Below, piece by piece: positions 43,515 to 52,180 of a stretch of 64,000 nucleotides of DNA (positions within the stretch are counted from its first letter, which is position 1; each line of letters opens with the position of its first letter). A model generated the notes under the pieces. That model had not been told where the DNA came from. It saw only the letters and a list, made by a program, of their open reading frames with translations, and ran no database searches. The translations under genes and the position numbers were made by a program. The DNA comes from Asticcacaulis solisilvae (GTDB taxonomy: Bacteria > Pseudomonadota > Alphaproteobacteria > Caulobacterales > Caulobacteraceae): positions 1 through 64,000 of the forward strand of contig NZ_JAGGMI010000020.1 in the NCBI RefSeq assembly GCF_017875235.1, given 5' to 3'.

Positions 43515-43805
43515 TTATTCCACCACCTTCGGCACGATGAAGAAGCCGTCGACCGACTTCGGTGCGTTGGCGGTGACGTCACGGACCTTGTCGCCGTCAC
43601 TTATGACATCGTCGCGCAGCGGCGTGCCAGTTTCGACGGCCGTCGTCATCGGCTCGGCGTTCGCGACATCGACCTCGTTCAACTGTTCGATCCAGCCCAG
43701 GATGCCGTTCAATTCACCGGCCAGCGCCTCCAGGCGCTCGTCGCTCTCCCTGAGGCGCGACAGGCTCGCCACTTTTTTGACGGTCGCCACATCAATGGCC
43801 ATCAT
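43515..43805 (-). CDS. gatC: Aspartyl/glutamyl-tRNA amidotransferase subunit C
   Basis: A 96-residue GatC: KKVASLSRLRESDERLEALAGELNGILGWIEQLNEVD, and the late NAPKSVDGFFIVPKVV are typical. It is the assembly subunit tying GatA to GatB. Two ATG codons (43805, 43802) begin it. It is the first gene of gatC-gatA. Confidence 0.97.
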   Translation of the reverse strand: MMAIDVATVKKVASLSRLRESDERLEALAGELNGILGWIEQLNEVDVANAEPMTTAVETGTPLRDDVISDGDKVRDVTANAPKSVDGFFIVPKVVE

Positions 43806-43944
43806 CGAACTCCTTTATTCCGAAGGAGCCGGGTTAGCCATTGCAAGCGGTTTTGGCAAGTCCCGCTTGTCAAGAAAAGGGCCGCGCCGTCAGGATCGGC
43901 GCGGCAAGTTTAATTCCGGACGGGAGGTAGACCGGAAGGATAAA

Positions 43945-44298
43945 TCACCAGGTCCTTTGCCGGCGCGCGTCGGCAAACTGCTGTGCATCGCCCGAGCGTT
44001 CGACATGAAGCTCGGTCAGGCGGGATTGTTTCAGGTCGGCGACCGCGCCGTCGACGGCGCGTGCGCGGCACTCGGCATTGTCCTCACGCACCTGGATGCT
44101 GTCGCCGGCAATGTCGCACACCTTGTGCGAAGCCTTTTCCAGGCGCCCGTAGAAGGCCTTGACGTCCTTGGGGTTGTTGAAATCGACACCGTCCGTGCGG
44201 ACATTGGTCGTTTCGCCGACCTCTTCCCACGCCATGGCGGGGGCAGCGGTGGCGGCAAGCAGCAGGCACAGAGCCGCGGATGCAAAAAGGCGTTGCAT
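43945..44298 (-). CDS. UrcA family secreted protein, copy 1
   Basis: A 117-residue protein with a signal peptide (PAMA-W). The UrcA pattern is present: VDFNNPKDVKAFYGRLEKASHKVC followed by CRARAVDGAVADL. UrcA-type proteins occur in Caulobacterales and Sphingomonadales; their function is unknown. The long Arg-rich tail is unusual. A second copy lies 150 bases upstream on the same strand. Confidence 0.85.
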   Translation of the reverse strand: MQRLFASAALCLLLAATAAPAMAWEEVGETTNVRTDGVDFNNPKDVKAFYGRLEKASHKVCDIAGDSIQVREDNAECRARAVDGAVADLKQSRLTELHVERSGDAQQFADARRQRTW

Positions 44299-44445
44299 GA
44301 TGGTCTCCTTGAACGGGCCATTCTCACAGGCCCTGAGGTGTCGGGATATGCGGTACTAAAATACTTTATGGCGGGCATAAAAATGGGCCGCCCCGCGATC
44401 ATTCGCGCGCGGCCCACTTTCTTCCTCTGACAGGCTCTCCGGGTG

Positions 44446-44784
44446 TCAGCGGGAAGCTTCGTTCCAAGCCAGTTGCGTGCCGCGTTCGCCGGTGGCCTTT
44501 TCGTGATGCATGCTCAGTTGCGGCTGGTTGACCTGGCGCACAGCGTCGCTGAGCGCCTCGGCCTGGCAAATATGTTCCGACTGGTCGTTCATGCAGACGC
44601 GGACGGCGGCGTAACGCAGCTTCTTGTAGAAGGCGCGGACTTCGGACGGCTTATTGAAATCGACGTCCTGCGACTTCAGGGTTTCGGACTTGCCTTCGGC
44701 GGCCAGCCAGTTGGATTCGGCCAGGGTTGGCGAAGCGGCGATGGCAGCGGTGCAAACGATCAGAGCGGCAACGGTACGGAACAT
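44446..44784 (-). CDS. UrcA family secreted protein, copy 2
   Basis: A 112-residue protein from the ATG at 44784, with GGGAG upstream; a longer frame to 44838 is less likely. Signal peptide ending near TLA-E. VDFNKPSEVRAFYKKLRYAAVRVC matches the first UrcA copy position by position, and a C-C pair follows (CMNDQSEHICQAEAL). Tandem paralogue, probably from duplication. The divergent ruvX gene shares an AT-rich promoter region with it. Confidence 0.85.
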   Translation of the reverse strand: MFRTVAALIVCTAAIAASPTLAESNWLAAEGKSETLKSQDVDFNKPSEVRAFYKKLRYAAVRVCMNDQSEHICQAEALSDAVRQVNQPQLSMHHEKATGERGTQLAWNEASR

Positions 44785-44904
44785 TGGAGAACTCCCTTTG
44801 GGCGGCCCTTGCGGGCGAAATTGGATGTGGTCAGGCACTGACGATTGAATACTCCAACGCGATTTGTTTTTTAAGTTAAATCGGCGTCATTTTATTACAC
44901 TTAC

Positions 44905-44992
44905 TTCAGACATTACATTTTGGTAATTTATGACACTTATGTAATGCAAAGTAATGTGCCGGCAATTGATACGGTTACACATGACACTTTCT
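44905..44992. promoter_or_regulatory. AT-rich regulatory region between urcA-like gene and ruvX
   Basis: ACATTAC at 44910-44916 is the inverted match of GTAATGT at 44951-44957, with a further TGTAATGC at 44940. ATGACACTT occurs twice, at 44930 and 44981. The stretch stands out as AT-rich in a GC-rich region. It looks like an operator/promoter cluster, binder unknown. Confidence 0.45.
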
Positions 44993-45055
44993 TAATGAAT
45001 GCAGTTGAAACTATCCCGCGTTGACTTGAAGCCCATCTGCGGCCATTGCATGCGG

Positions 45056-45532
45056 ATGGCCGTCATAGACATTACAGAACTCAAGGGCGCATTGCCGCCG
45101 CGTCATGGATTGCTGGGGCTGGACCTCGGCGAAAAAACCATCGGCGTCGCCGTGTCCGACATTTCGCTGACCCTGGCGTCACCGCTGGAGCTGATCCGCA
45201 AGAGCAAGTTTACGCTCGAGGCCGAGCACCTGTTCAGGCTGATGGCCAAGCGCGAAGCCGCCGGCATCGTCATCGGTCTCCCCTTCAATATGGACGGCAC
45301 CGAGGGCCCGCGCGCCCAGTCGTGTCGAGCCTTCGCGCGCAACCTGCTGCGTCTGCGCGATATTCCAATCGCCTTCTGGGACGAACGCTGGTCCTCATCC
45401 GTGATGAACCGCTTCCTGATCGAAGAAGCCGACCTCAGCCGCGCCAAACGCGCCGAGGTCATCGATAAAAACGCTGCCGCCTACATCCTCCAGGGCGCGC
45501 TCGACCGTATGCGCGATGCTGCGAATGAGTAG
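45056..45532 (+). CDS. ruvX: Holliday-junction resolvase-like YqgF/RuvX
   Basis: A 158-residue RNase H-fold protein. LLGLDLGEKTIGVAVSD holds the first acidic residue, VIGLPFNMDGTEG the middle motif, FWDERWSS the Glu-containing motif, and DKNAAAYILQGALD the last Asp. The ATG at 45056 matches the usual start of alphaproteobacterial members (VIDITELKGALPP); other ATGs lie upstream. Involved in 16S rRNA 5' processing and possibly junction resolution. Confidence 0.95.
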   Translation: MAVIDITELKGALPPRHGLLGLDLGEKTIGVAVSDISLTLASPLELIRKSKFTLEAEHLFRLMAKREAAGIVIGLPFNMDGTEGPRAQSCRAFARNLLRLRDIPIAFWDERWSSSVMNRFLIEEADLSRAKRAEVIDKNAAAYILQGALDRMRDAANE

Positions 45533-45548
45533 GCGATGTTATTCTTCG

Positions 45549-45705
45549 CCCTCCCCATTTATGGGGAGGGGGGACCATGAGCGGAGCGAATGGTGGGCGG
45601 GGCTGCTTCGCGTTCTCCATACGCTGACAGCGTCTGCGGTATCGATAATGGGCCCCGCCCACCGCCTCCCGGCGGTCCCCCCTCCCCATAAATGGGGAGG
45701 GCGAA
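45549..45705. repeat. REP-like inverted pair, family B copies 1 and 2
   Basis: CCCTCCCCATTTATGGGGAGGG followed by a GGTGGGCGGGGC arm (45549-45604) faces its inverted partner GCCCCGCCCACC ... CCTCCCCATAAATGGGGAGGG (45652-45705). The whole can fold into a long cruciform. It lies between ruvX and the AEC transporter gene. A matching pair is at 49776-49913. Confidence 0.85.
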
Positions 45706-45730
45706 ATGCGTTCTCGCTCCATTTCTCCCT

Positions 45731-46672
45731 ATGAGCTTTGACACCATTCTCAACGGTATCGTCCCGGTCTTCCTGCTGATCGCCCTGGGCTATGGGCTGA
45801 AGAAGTCGGGCTTCCTGCCCCTGCCCGTCTGGCCGCCGATCGAGAAGTTCGCCGTCTATGTCCTTTATCCGGGCTTTCTGATCCCGACGATCTGGCATGC
45901 CAATCTGACCGGATTTTCCACGGGGCCGGTATCGTTGGGCGTGCTGGGCGCGGTCGCCGTTGCCAGCGCCGTAGGCTTTACGCTGAAACCCATTTTACGC
46001 CTGCCAGGGCCGACCTTTACCAGCGTCTTTCAGGGGTTGATGCGCTTCAACTCGTTCGTCTTCATTCCGGTGGCGGCAGGGATTTTCGGCGATGCCGCCA
46101 TGACATTGGCGGCCATTGCCGTCAGCGCGCTGATCCCGGCCTCCAACATGATCTGTATCCTGGTCCTGGCGCAGTGGGGCGAACCCGAAGGCGATATCAA
46201 ACCCGACAAGTCGCCGCTGGGCATGGCCAAAACCCTGCTGACCAATCCAATCTTCGCCTCGTGCCTGATCGGGCTCAGTTTCAATTTCCTGAACGTACCG
46301 TCGATCCCGTTCGCCGAGAAATCCCTGCGCATGCTGGGCGAAGCCGCCATTCCCACCGGCCTGATCCTGGCCGGCGCCGGCTTAAGCTTTGCCTATGTCT
46401 ATCGCCAGCCGGTCCTGGTCGGCGCCGTGTCGCTGTTCAAGGTGCTGGTCATGCCGATCCTGGCCTGGCTGATCTGCCGATCCCTGGGCGGCGACCTGAT
46501 GGCGCAGGGCGTGGCGCTGGCGTGCGGGGCGGCGCCCTGCGCGGCCGCGGCCTACGTCCAGGCGCGCCACATGGGCGGAGATGCGCCACTGATGGCCGGC
46601 ATCGTCGCCATAACGACGTGTTTAAGTGCCGTCTGCCTGCCGCTTCTGCTCTGGGTCTTCCATCTCGTGTGA
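45731..46672 (+). CDS. AEC (auxin efflux carrier) family transporter
   Basis: A 313-residue protein with about ten helices, from the ATG at 45731. PVFLLIALGYGLKKSGFL at the start and PTGLILAGAGLSF near the end are typical of the AEC family (malonate/organic-acid permease-like). Cargo unknown. Starts directly after the REP-like pair. Confidence 0.93.
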   Translation: MSFDTILNGIVPVFLLIALGYGLKKSGFLPLPVWPPIEKFAVYVLYPGFLIPTIWHANLTGFSTGPVSLGVLGAVAVASAVGFTLKPILRLPGPTFTSVFQGLMRFNSFVFIPVAAGIFGDAAMTLAAIAVSALIPASNMICILVLAQWGEPEGDIKPDKSPLGMAKTLLTNPIFASCLIGLSFNFLNVPSIPFAEKSLRMLGEAAIPTGLILAGAGLSFAYVYRQPVLVGAVSLFKVLVMPILAWLICRSLGGDLMAQGVALACGAAPCAAAAYVQARHMGGDAPLMAGIVAITTCLSAVCLPLLLWVFHLV

Positions 46673-46779
46673 AATTTGTCCACAGGAACACGGGGCCGAT
46701 GCCTCGCGCGATGTGAAAGCGCTTCCCATATGCGCATCGCCTTCCGGCAATCCTCCCCAAATAAAAAGAGATCTGCGCC

Positions 46780-47829
46780 ATGACACTCGCCAAAGCCTGG
46801 GCCGCGCTCGCGCCCAATGAAAAGCTGCAGCCTTTTACCTTCGAACGCCGCGCGCCGAATGAAGACGATGTGGTGATCGACATCCTTTATTCCGGTGTCT
46901 GCCACTCCGACATCCACCAGGTGAACAATGACTGGTTTCCCGGCCTCTTTCCGATGGTGCCGGGCCACGAGATCGTCGGCCGCGTCCGCGAAGTCGGTTC
47001 AAAAGTCAGCCGTTTCAAGGAAGGCGACACGGTCGGCGTCGGCTGCTTCGTCGATTCCTGCCTGAAGTGCCAGCAGCGCGACATCGATCGCGAGCAATAC
47101 ATGATGGACCAGATCGCCTACACCTATAACGGCACGGACCGCGATGGCACGCCGACCTATGGCGGCTATTCCGACCATATCGTTGTCAGGGAAGGCTATG
47201 TCCTGTCGGTGCCCGACAACCTGCCGCTTGATGCGGCCGCACCGCTCCTGTGCGCCGGCATCACCCTCTATTCGCCGCTGAAGCACTGGAACGCCGGCCC
47301 CGGCAAGTCGGTTGCCATTGTCGGCCTGGGCGGTCTCGGCCATATGGGCGTCAAGTTCGCCCGTGCGCTTGGCGCCGAAGTCACGGTCATCAGCCAGTCG
47401 CTGTCCAAGAAGGATGACGCCCTGGCCATGGGTGCCGACCACTATTACGCCTCAAGCGATCCGGAAACCTTCGCGAAGCTGGCCGGCAGCTTCGACCTGA
47501 TCATCAATACGGTCAGCGCCACCATCGACTGGAACGCCTATCTCAACATGCTGAAGATCGATGGCGCCATGGTGCTGGTCGGCATTCCGGACAACCCCGT
47601 GCCGGTCGATGCCTTCGCGCTGGTCGGCGGCCGGCGCTCCTTGAGCGGTTCGTCGATCGGCTCGATCAAGGAAACGCAGGAAATGCTCGACTTCTGCGGC
47701 GCGCACAACATCGTCTCCGATATCGAAGTCATTGGAATCGACCAGATCAACGAAGCCTGGGAGCGCGTCGTCAAGTCCGATGTCCGCTACCGCTTCGTCA
47801 TCGACATGGCGTCACTGAAGGACGCATAA
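46780..47829 (+). CDS. Zinc-type alcohol dehydrogenase missing structural-zinc ligands
   Basis: A 349-residue medium-chain dehydrogenase close to YahK/cinnamyl-alcohol dehydrogenases (NADP type, GLGGLGHMGVKFA). The catalytic zinc ligands are present: Cys41, His63-Glu64 and the later Cys of LLCAGITLYSPL. The structural-zinc lobe normally has four Cys (Cx2Cx2Cx7C); here positions 94 and 97 are Cys but 100 is Arg and 108 is Met. The loss looks real because spacing is kept. It may tolerate a zinc-free lobe. Substrate unknown, probably aldehydes. Confidence 0.92.
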   Translation: MTLAKAWAALAPNEKLQPFTFERRAPNEDDVVIDILYSGVCHSDIHQVNNDWFPGLFPMVPGHEIVGRVREVGSKVSRFKEGDTVGVGCFVDSCLKCQQRDIDREQYMMDQIAYTYNGTDRDGTPTYGGYSDHIVVREGYVLSVPDNLPLDAAAPLLCAGITLYSPLKHWNAGPGKSVAIVGLGGLGHMGVKFARALGAEVTVISQSLSKKDDALAMGADHYYASSDPETFAKLAGSFDLIINTVSATIDWNAYLNMLKIDGAMVLVGIPDNPVPVDAFALVGGRRSLSGSSIGSIKETQEMLDFCGAHNIVSDIEVIGIDQINEAWERVVKSDVRYRFVIDMASLKDA

Positions 47830-47864
47830 GGTCATCGCCCTCCAGCTCCGGTTGGAGGGCTTCT

Positions 47865-48680
47865 TTATTTCGCGGCGCCGGCGTCCAGCATCGCGTTGTG
47901 TTCACCACCGCTGATCAGGTCAGCGATATAGCCAAAGCTTTCATCCTTCGCCGCGTGGGCAAACGCTGTCATGGCCGCCGAATGCAGCCAGCTTCCCAGG
48001 GACACGCGCCGCACGCCCAAACCCGCCAGTTCGCTGATCGACAGCGGCTTGGGGCCGATCCCGCCCAGCACATTGACCGGCCGATCGACTTCGCGGCAGA
48101 CGGCGGAGATATCGGCGACCGTCGACAGGCCCGGCGCATAGAGCACGTCGGCTCCGGCTTCCTGATAGGCCTGCAGGCGCGCAATCGTATCCTTCAGGTC
48201 GCGGCGGCCGTGCAGGTAGTTTTCCGCGCGCCCGACCAGCATGAATTTGAACGGCAGGGCCTTTGCGGCTTCGGCAGCGGCGCGGATGCGGTCGGCCGCT
48301 TCGGCGATGTCGTAGATGACGCGGTCGTCGCCCGTCGAATCCTCGATCGAGCCGCCAACCAACCCGGCCTCTGCGCCTAAGCGAATCGTTTCGGCGCAGT
48401 CTTCGGGCGCGTGGCCGAAACCGTTCTCCAGGTCGGCCGCCAGCGGCAAGTCCGTCGCATCGGCCAGGTCGCGGATATGACTGAGCACGTGGTCGCGTCC
48501 GGCATTGTAGTCCGGCAGGCCCAGCGAGCGCGCATAACCCGCACTGGTCGTTGTCAGCGCCTTGAACCCCATGGCGGCAAGCATTCGCGCCGTACCGCGA
48601 TCCCACGGATTGGGGATGACAAAGCAACCGCGGTCGTGGAGCGCGGCAAAATCCGCTGCCTTTTCCGCCTGGGTTTTCAT
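47865..48680 (-). CDS. PEP mutase/isocitrate lyase superfamily protein
   Basis: A 271-residue TIM-barrel protein from the ATG at 48680; the longer frame upstream is antisense to pyrB and rejected. The metal-binding DLENGFG, the [10 protein letters not shown] loop and VGRAENYL match the family. Substrate not determinable; members include oxaloacetate hydrolase and phosphonopyruvate hydrolase-like enzymes. Divergent from pyrB with 91 bases between the starts. Confidence 0.9.
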   Translation of the reverse strand: MKTQAEKAADFAALHDRGCFVIPNPWDRGTARMLAAMGFKALTTTSAGYARSLGLPDYNAGRDHVLSHIRDLADATDLPLAADLENGFGHAPEDCAETIRLGAEAGLVGGSIEDSTGDDRVIYDIAEAADRIRAAAEAAKALPFKFMLVGRAENYLHGRRDLKDTIARLQAYQEAGADVLYAPGLSTVADISAVCREVDRPVNVLGGIGPKPLSISELAGLGVRRVSLGSWLHSAAMTAFAHAAKDESFGYIADLISGGEHNAMLDAGAAK

Positions 48681-48771
48681 CAAAACGGTCCTTCCTGCTT
48701 GTGCTTTGCAGCGTTCTCCGCCACAAACCGGCCAAATCGTGTCAGCATGCACGCCTGCACCTAACCTCTCC

Positions 48772-49749
48772 ATGGCCCTCATGACCACTGACGTCAATGA
48801 CCTGATCCGCACGCGCCTTCTGCCCTTCCCCAAGCGGCATTTCCTGGGCGCGCAGGACCTCGATCCGCCCGATATCATGAACCTGCTCGACCTGGCCGAC
48901 GTCTTCGTCGACCTGAACCGGCAGACGACCAAGAAGCTGGACCTGCTTAAGGGCCGCACCCTGGTCAACATGTTCTTCGAGAACTCGACGCGGACGCAGT
49001 CGAGCTTCGAGCTGGCCGGGAAGCGACTGGGCGCCGACACCGTAAACATGAGCATGAAGACGTCGTCGGTCGCCAAGGGCGAAACCCTGATCGACACGGC
49101 GGTGACGCTCAACGCCATGAAGCCGGACCTTCTGGTCGTGCGCCATTCGGCGTCGGGCGCGGCGGCGCTTTTGTCGCAGAAGGTCGGCTGCTCGGTCATC
49201 AATGCCGGCGACGGCCAGCATCAGCACCCGACCCAGGCCCTGCTCGACATGCTGTCGATCAGGCGGGCGTTTGGTCACGTCGACGGGCTGACGATTGCCA
49301 TCTGCGGTGACGTTTCGCACTCCCGCGTGGCGCGTTCGAATGTCATCCTGCTCAACGCCATGGGCGCCAATGTCCGCCTGGTCGGACCGCCGACGCTCAT
49401 CCCCGGCGATGCCGACGAATGGGGCACCGAGGTCTATCACAATATGCGCGAAGGCATTGCCGGCGCCAATGTCGTCATGATGCTGCGCCTTCAGCTTGAG
49501 CGCATGGACGGGGCCTTCATCCCGTCTACGCGCGAATACTACCGCTTCTTCGGCCTCGACCGTGAAAAGCTGGCCGTTGCCGCCAAGGATGTCCGCGTCA
49601 TGCACCCCGGCCCGATGAACCGCGGCGTCGAGATCGATTCGGACATCGCCGACGACCTGTCCGTCTCGCTGATCCAGGACCAGGTCGAAATGGGCGTCGC
49701 CGCGCGCATGGCCGTGCTGGCGTCGCTGGCCGCACGGCTGGAGAATTAA
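48772..49749 (+). CDS. pyrB: Aspartate carbamoyltransferase catalytic subunit
   Basis: A 325-residue ATCase; an ATG at 48781 would shorten it by three residues. Carbamoyl-phosphate loop [13 protein letters not shown], aspartate-side [16 protein letters not shown] and late [12 protein letters not shown] are clear. Second step of de novo pyrimidine synthesis. Followed by a non-catalytic dihydroorotase-like gene, with which non-allosteric ATCases of this type often form a complex. Confidence 0.98.
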   Translation: MALMTTDVNDLIRTRLLPFPKRHFLGAQDLDPPDIMNLLDLADVFVDLNRQTTKKLDLLKGRTLVNMFFENSTRTQSSFELAGKRLGADTVNMSMKTSSVAKGETLIDTAVTLNAMKPDLLVVRHSASGAAALLSQKVGCSVINAGDGQHQHPTQALLDMLSIRRAFGHVDGLTIAICGDVSHSRVARSNVILLNAMGANVRLVGPPTLIPGDADEWGTEVYHNMREGIAGANVVMMLRLQLERMDGAFIPSTREYYRFFGLDREKLAVAAKDVRVMHPGPMNRGVEIDSDIADDLSVSLIQDQVEMGVAARMAVLASLAARLEN

Positions 49750-49775
49750 GTGATGTTCGGCGAAAGCGCTATATT

Positions 49776-49913
49776 CTTCGCCTCCCCCATTCATGGGGGA
49801 GGTGGATTTGACGGCGATCAGCCGTCAAAGACGGAAGGGGCCCTATCGACATTGGCCCCGCCCACCATCTGCTCCGCAGATGGTCCCCCCTCCCCATTAA
49901 TGGGGAGGGCGAA
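49776..49913. repeat. REP-like inverted pair, family B copies 3 and 4
   Basis: CCTCCCCCATTCATGGGGGAGG faces GGCCCCGCCCACC ... CCCTCCCCATTAATGGGGAGGG. The pair fills the gap between pyrB and the pyrC-like gene and is the same design as the pair at 45549-45705. Confidence 0.85.
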
Positions 49914-49934
49914 AAAATCGCTCGGGTATCCAGC

Positions 49935-51233
49935 ATGACTCAATCTTCCACCGCTCTCGCCTTCGTCAATGCCCGCCTGATCGATCCGGCCAGCGAATAT
50001 GACGGCCCCGGCTCGGTCATCGTCGTCGAAGGCGTCATTGCCGACGTCATCCACGGTCACGCCGTGCCGTCCGGCCACACCGGCATCAAGGTCATCGACT
50101 GCGATGAAAACGCCCTGATGCCCGGGTTGATCGACATGCGCGTTCGCACCGGCGAGCCCGGCTCCGAGCCCAAGGAAACCCTGAAATCCGCCTGCCTGGC
50201 CGCGGCCGCCGGCGGCGTGACCTCCTTCGTCGTCCAGCCCGACACCGATCCGGTGATCGATGAGCCGGCCATGGTCGACTTTATCCTGAGACGGGCGCGT
50301 GACATCGAGCTGGTCCACGTCTACCCGGCCGGCGCCGCCACCAAGGAAAACAAGGGCCAGAAGATGGCTGAGATCGGCCTGATGGCCGAGATGGGCGCAC
50401 TCTATTTCACCGATGCCGACCAGCCGATCGTCAATTCGAAGATTCTGTCGCGCGTCCTCAGCTACGCCAACGGCTTCAACGCCCTGATCGCCCACCGTCC
50501 CAAGGAGCCGTGGCTGTCCGAAGGCGCGGTGGCCACCTCCGGCGAGATGGCGGCGCGCATGGGCCTGGCCGGCGTGTCGGCGCTTTCCGAACGCATCATG
50601 ATGGAGCGCGACCTGGCGCTGGTCGAGCTGACCGGCGCGCGTTTCCTGGTCGACCAGGTCTCGACCGCCGAGGGCCTGTCGTCGCTGGAACGCGCCAAGA
50701 CCAAGGGACTCGATGTCTACGCTTCGGCCAGCATCAACCACCTGGTGTTCAACGAGATCGATATCGGCGACTATCGCACCTTCTATCGCCTGGATCCGCC
50801 GTTACGCGCCGAACGCGACCGGCTGGCCTGTGTGGATGCCCTGGCCAATGGCCTGATCGATGTCGTGGTGTCGAACCATTCGCCCGCGCCGGCCGAAGAC
50901 AAGCGCCTGCCTTTCTCCGAAGCCGCGCCGGGCGCCATCGGCCTGCAGACGCTGCTGCCGGCGCTGATCGGCCTGCATCTGGAAAACGATATCCCGCTGA
51001 TCGATATCCTGAGGGCCGTCACCCAGAATCCGGCGCAACTGCTGGGCCTGGAAGCCGGCCGCATCGCCAAGGGCGCCCCGGCCGACCTCATACTGGTCGA
51101 TATCGAAGCGCCGTTTGCGTTGCGCGAGCGCGACATCCTGTCGAAATCGAAGAACTCACCCTTTGAAAACCGGACGCTACAGGGCAAGGTGCTGAAAACC
51201 CTGGTCGACGGCCGAATCGTCTATCAGGCATAG
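49935..51233 (+). CDS. pyrC: Dihydroorotase-like protein lacking the HxH zinc site
   Basis: A 432-residue amidohydrolase-fold protein with dihydroorotase start and end (NARLIDPASEYDG, PGLIDM, NPAQLLGLEAGRIAKGAPADL). The metal-binding HxH of active enzymes is RVR here (Arg69, Arg71), and the later DHAPH is NHSPA. It is thus very likely non-catalytic, a partner of PyrB as in the PyrX/PyrC' proteins. A working dihydroorotase should be elsewhere in the genome. The gene symbol is positional. Confidence 0.9.
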   Translation: MTQSSTALAFVNARLIDPASEYDGPGSVIVVEGVIADVIHGHAVPSGHTGIKVIDCDENALMPGLIDMRVRTGEPGSEPKETLKSACLAAAAGGVTSFVVQPDTDPVIDEPAMVDFILRRARDIELVHVYPAGAATKENKGQKMAEIGLMAEMGALYFTDADQPIVNSKILSRVLSYANGFNALIAHRPKEPWLSEGAVATSGEMAARMGLAGVSALSERIMMERDLALVELTGARFLVDQVSTAEGLSSLERAKTKGLDVYASASINHLVFNEIDIGDYRTFYRLDPPLRAERDRLACVDALANGLIDVVVSNHSPAPAEDKRLPFSEAAPGAIGLQTLLPALIGLHLENDIPLIDILRAVTQNPAQLLGLEAGRIAKGAPADLILVDIEAPFALRERDILSKSKNSPFENRTLQGKVLKTLVDGRIVYQA

Positions 51234-51235
51234 TT

Positions 51236-51376
51236 CCTTCTCCCCGTTTTGCCTGCCGGCGAGGCCGGGGAGAAGGTGGTCCGAAGGACCGGATGAGGGG
51301 CATTTTCACCGTCCGGACTTGCTGAAATTTGCGTTGCCCCTCACCCTAACCCTCTCCCCGCAAGCGGGGAGAGGGG
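51236..51376. repeat. REP-like repeats, family A copy 2 and a variant
   Basis: A variant (CTTCTCCCCG ... CGGGGAGAAGG with GATGAGGGGC, 51236-51302) is followed by an inverted standard copy (GCCCCTCACCCTAACCCTCT with palindromic core, 51336-51376). They lie between the pyrC-like gene and plsY and may serve as the transcription end of the former. Confidence 0.8.
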
Positions 51377-51397
51377 ATTTGAACAAAGGCAACCGCA

Positions 51398-52051
51398 GTG
51401 AACGTTTTTCCAGCCCCAGCTATCTATACCCTGGCCGTCATCGGCGGGTACCTTCTGGGCTCGATCCCGTTTGGGGTGCTGGCGACGCGCATGGCCGGCA
51501 TCGACATCCGCTCCATTGGCTCGGGCAATATCGGCGCGACTAATGTGTTGAGAACCGGCCGCAAGGACCTGGCGCTGATGACCTTTGTCGGCGACACCGG
51601 CAAGGGCGCCGCCGCCGTCGGCCTGGCCTTCGCACTCCTTTTGGCGGCCGACATAGAAACGCGCCGTATCGCCATGGCGCTGGCAGGGGCCGCCGCCTTC
51701 CTGGGCCACCTCTTTCCGGTCTGGCTCAAGTTCAAGGGCGGCAAGGGCGTCGCGACCTTCTTAGGCACACTGTTCGCCGCCTGCTGGCCCATGGGACTGG
51801 TCGCCGGCGGCCTGTGGCTGCTGACCGCCTTCACCTTCCGCATCAGCTCGCTGTCTGCGCTGGTCGCAGCCGCCCTGGTCGTGCCGGTCAGCCTGCTGGT
51901 TCCCTATATCGATCCGCCGTACGCCTTTTGTGGCATGGCGCTGTTTATGGCCGTGCTGATCTATATCCGCCACGCCGACAACATCAAACGCCTGCTGAAG
52001 GCCGAAGAGCCGAAGATCGGCAAGAAAAAAGACGCCGAGCCTACGGCCTAA
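51398..52051 (+). CDS. plsY: Glycerol-3-phosphate acyltransferase PlsY
   Basis: A 217-residue membrane enzyme from the GTG at 51398. Five helices. The three conserved motifs are seen: GSIPFG near the start, SGNIGATN and LKFKGGKGVAT. It transfers acyl from acyl-phosphate to glycerol-3-phosphate, the first step of phospholipid synthesis. Charged C-terminal tail (KIGKKKDAE). Neighbour of dprA/topA in many alphaproteobacteria. Confidence 0.97.
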   Translation: MNVFPAPAIYTLAVIGGYLLGSIPFGVLATRMAGIDIRSIGSGNIGATNVLRTGRKDLALMTFVGDTGKGAAAVGLAFALLLAADIETRRIAMALAGAAAFLGHLFPVWLKFKGGKGVATFLGTLFAACWPMGLVAGGLWLLTAFTFRISSLSALVAAALVVPVSLLVPYIDPPYAFCGMALFMAVLIYIRHADNIKRLLKAEEPKIGKKKDAEPTA

Positions 52052-52168
52052 TCTCCTCTTTTTTCGCTTTGACAAAGCGACATCCTGACGCAGCGGCGGG
52101 CGGTCGCATATGCGCGCGCAAATTTCCATAGTATTTCCATGGGTATTCGGTTCAACCCGTTGCGTACC

Positions 52169-52175
52169 AAGGAGG
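52169..52175 (+). promoter_or_regulatory. Perfect ribosome binding site of the alternative oxidase gene
   Basis: AAGGAGG lies five bases before the ATG at 52181 and decides that start against the in-frame ATG at 52139. It is the best ribosome site in the region. Confidence 0.85.
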
Positions 52176-52180
52176 GTACC

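Noticed and set aside
48681-49202. N-terminal extension of the PEP-mutase-family frame
   Set aside because: It runs antisense through pyrB; the ATG at 48680 gives the normal family length.
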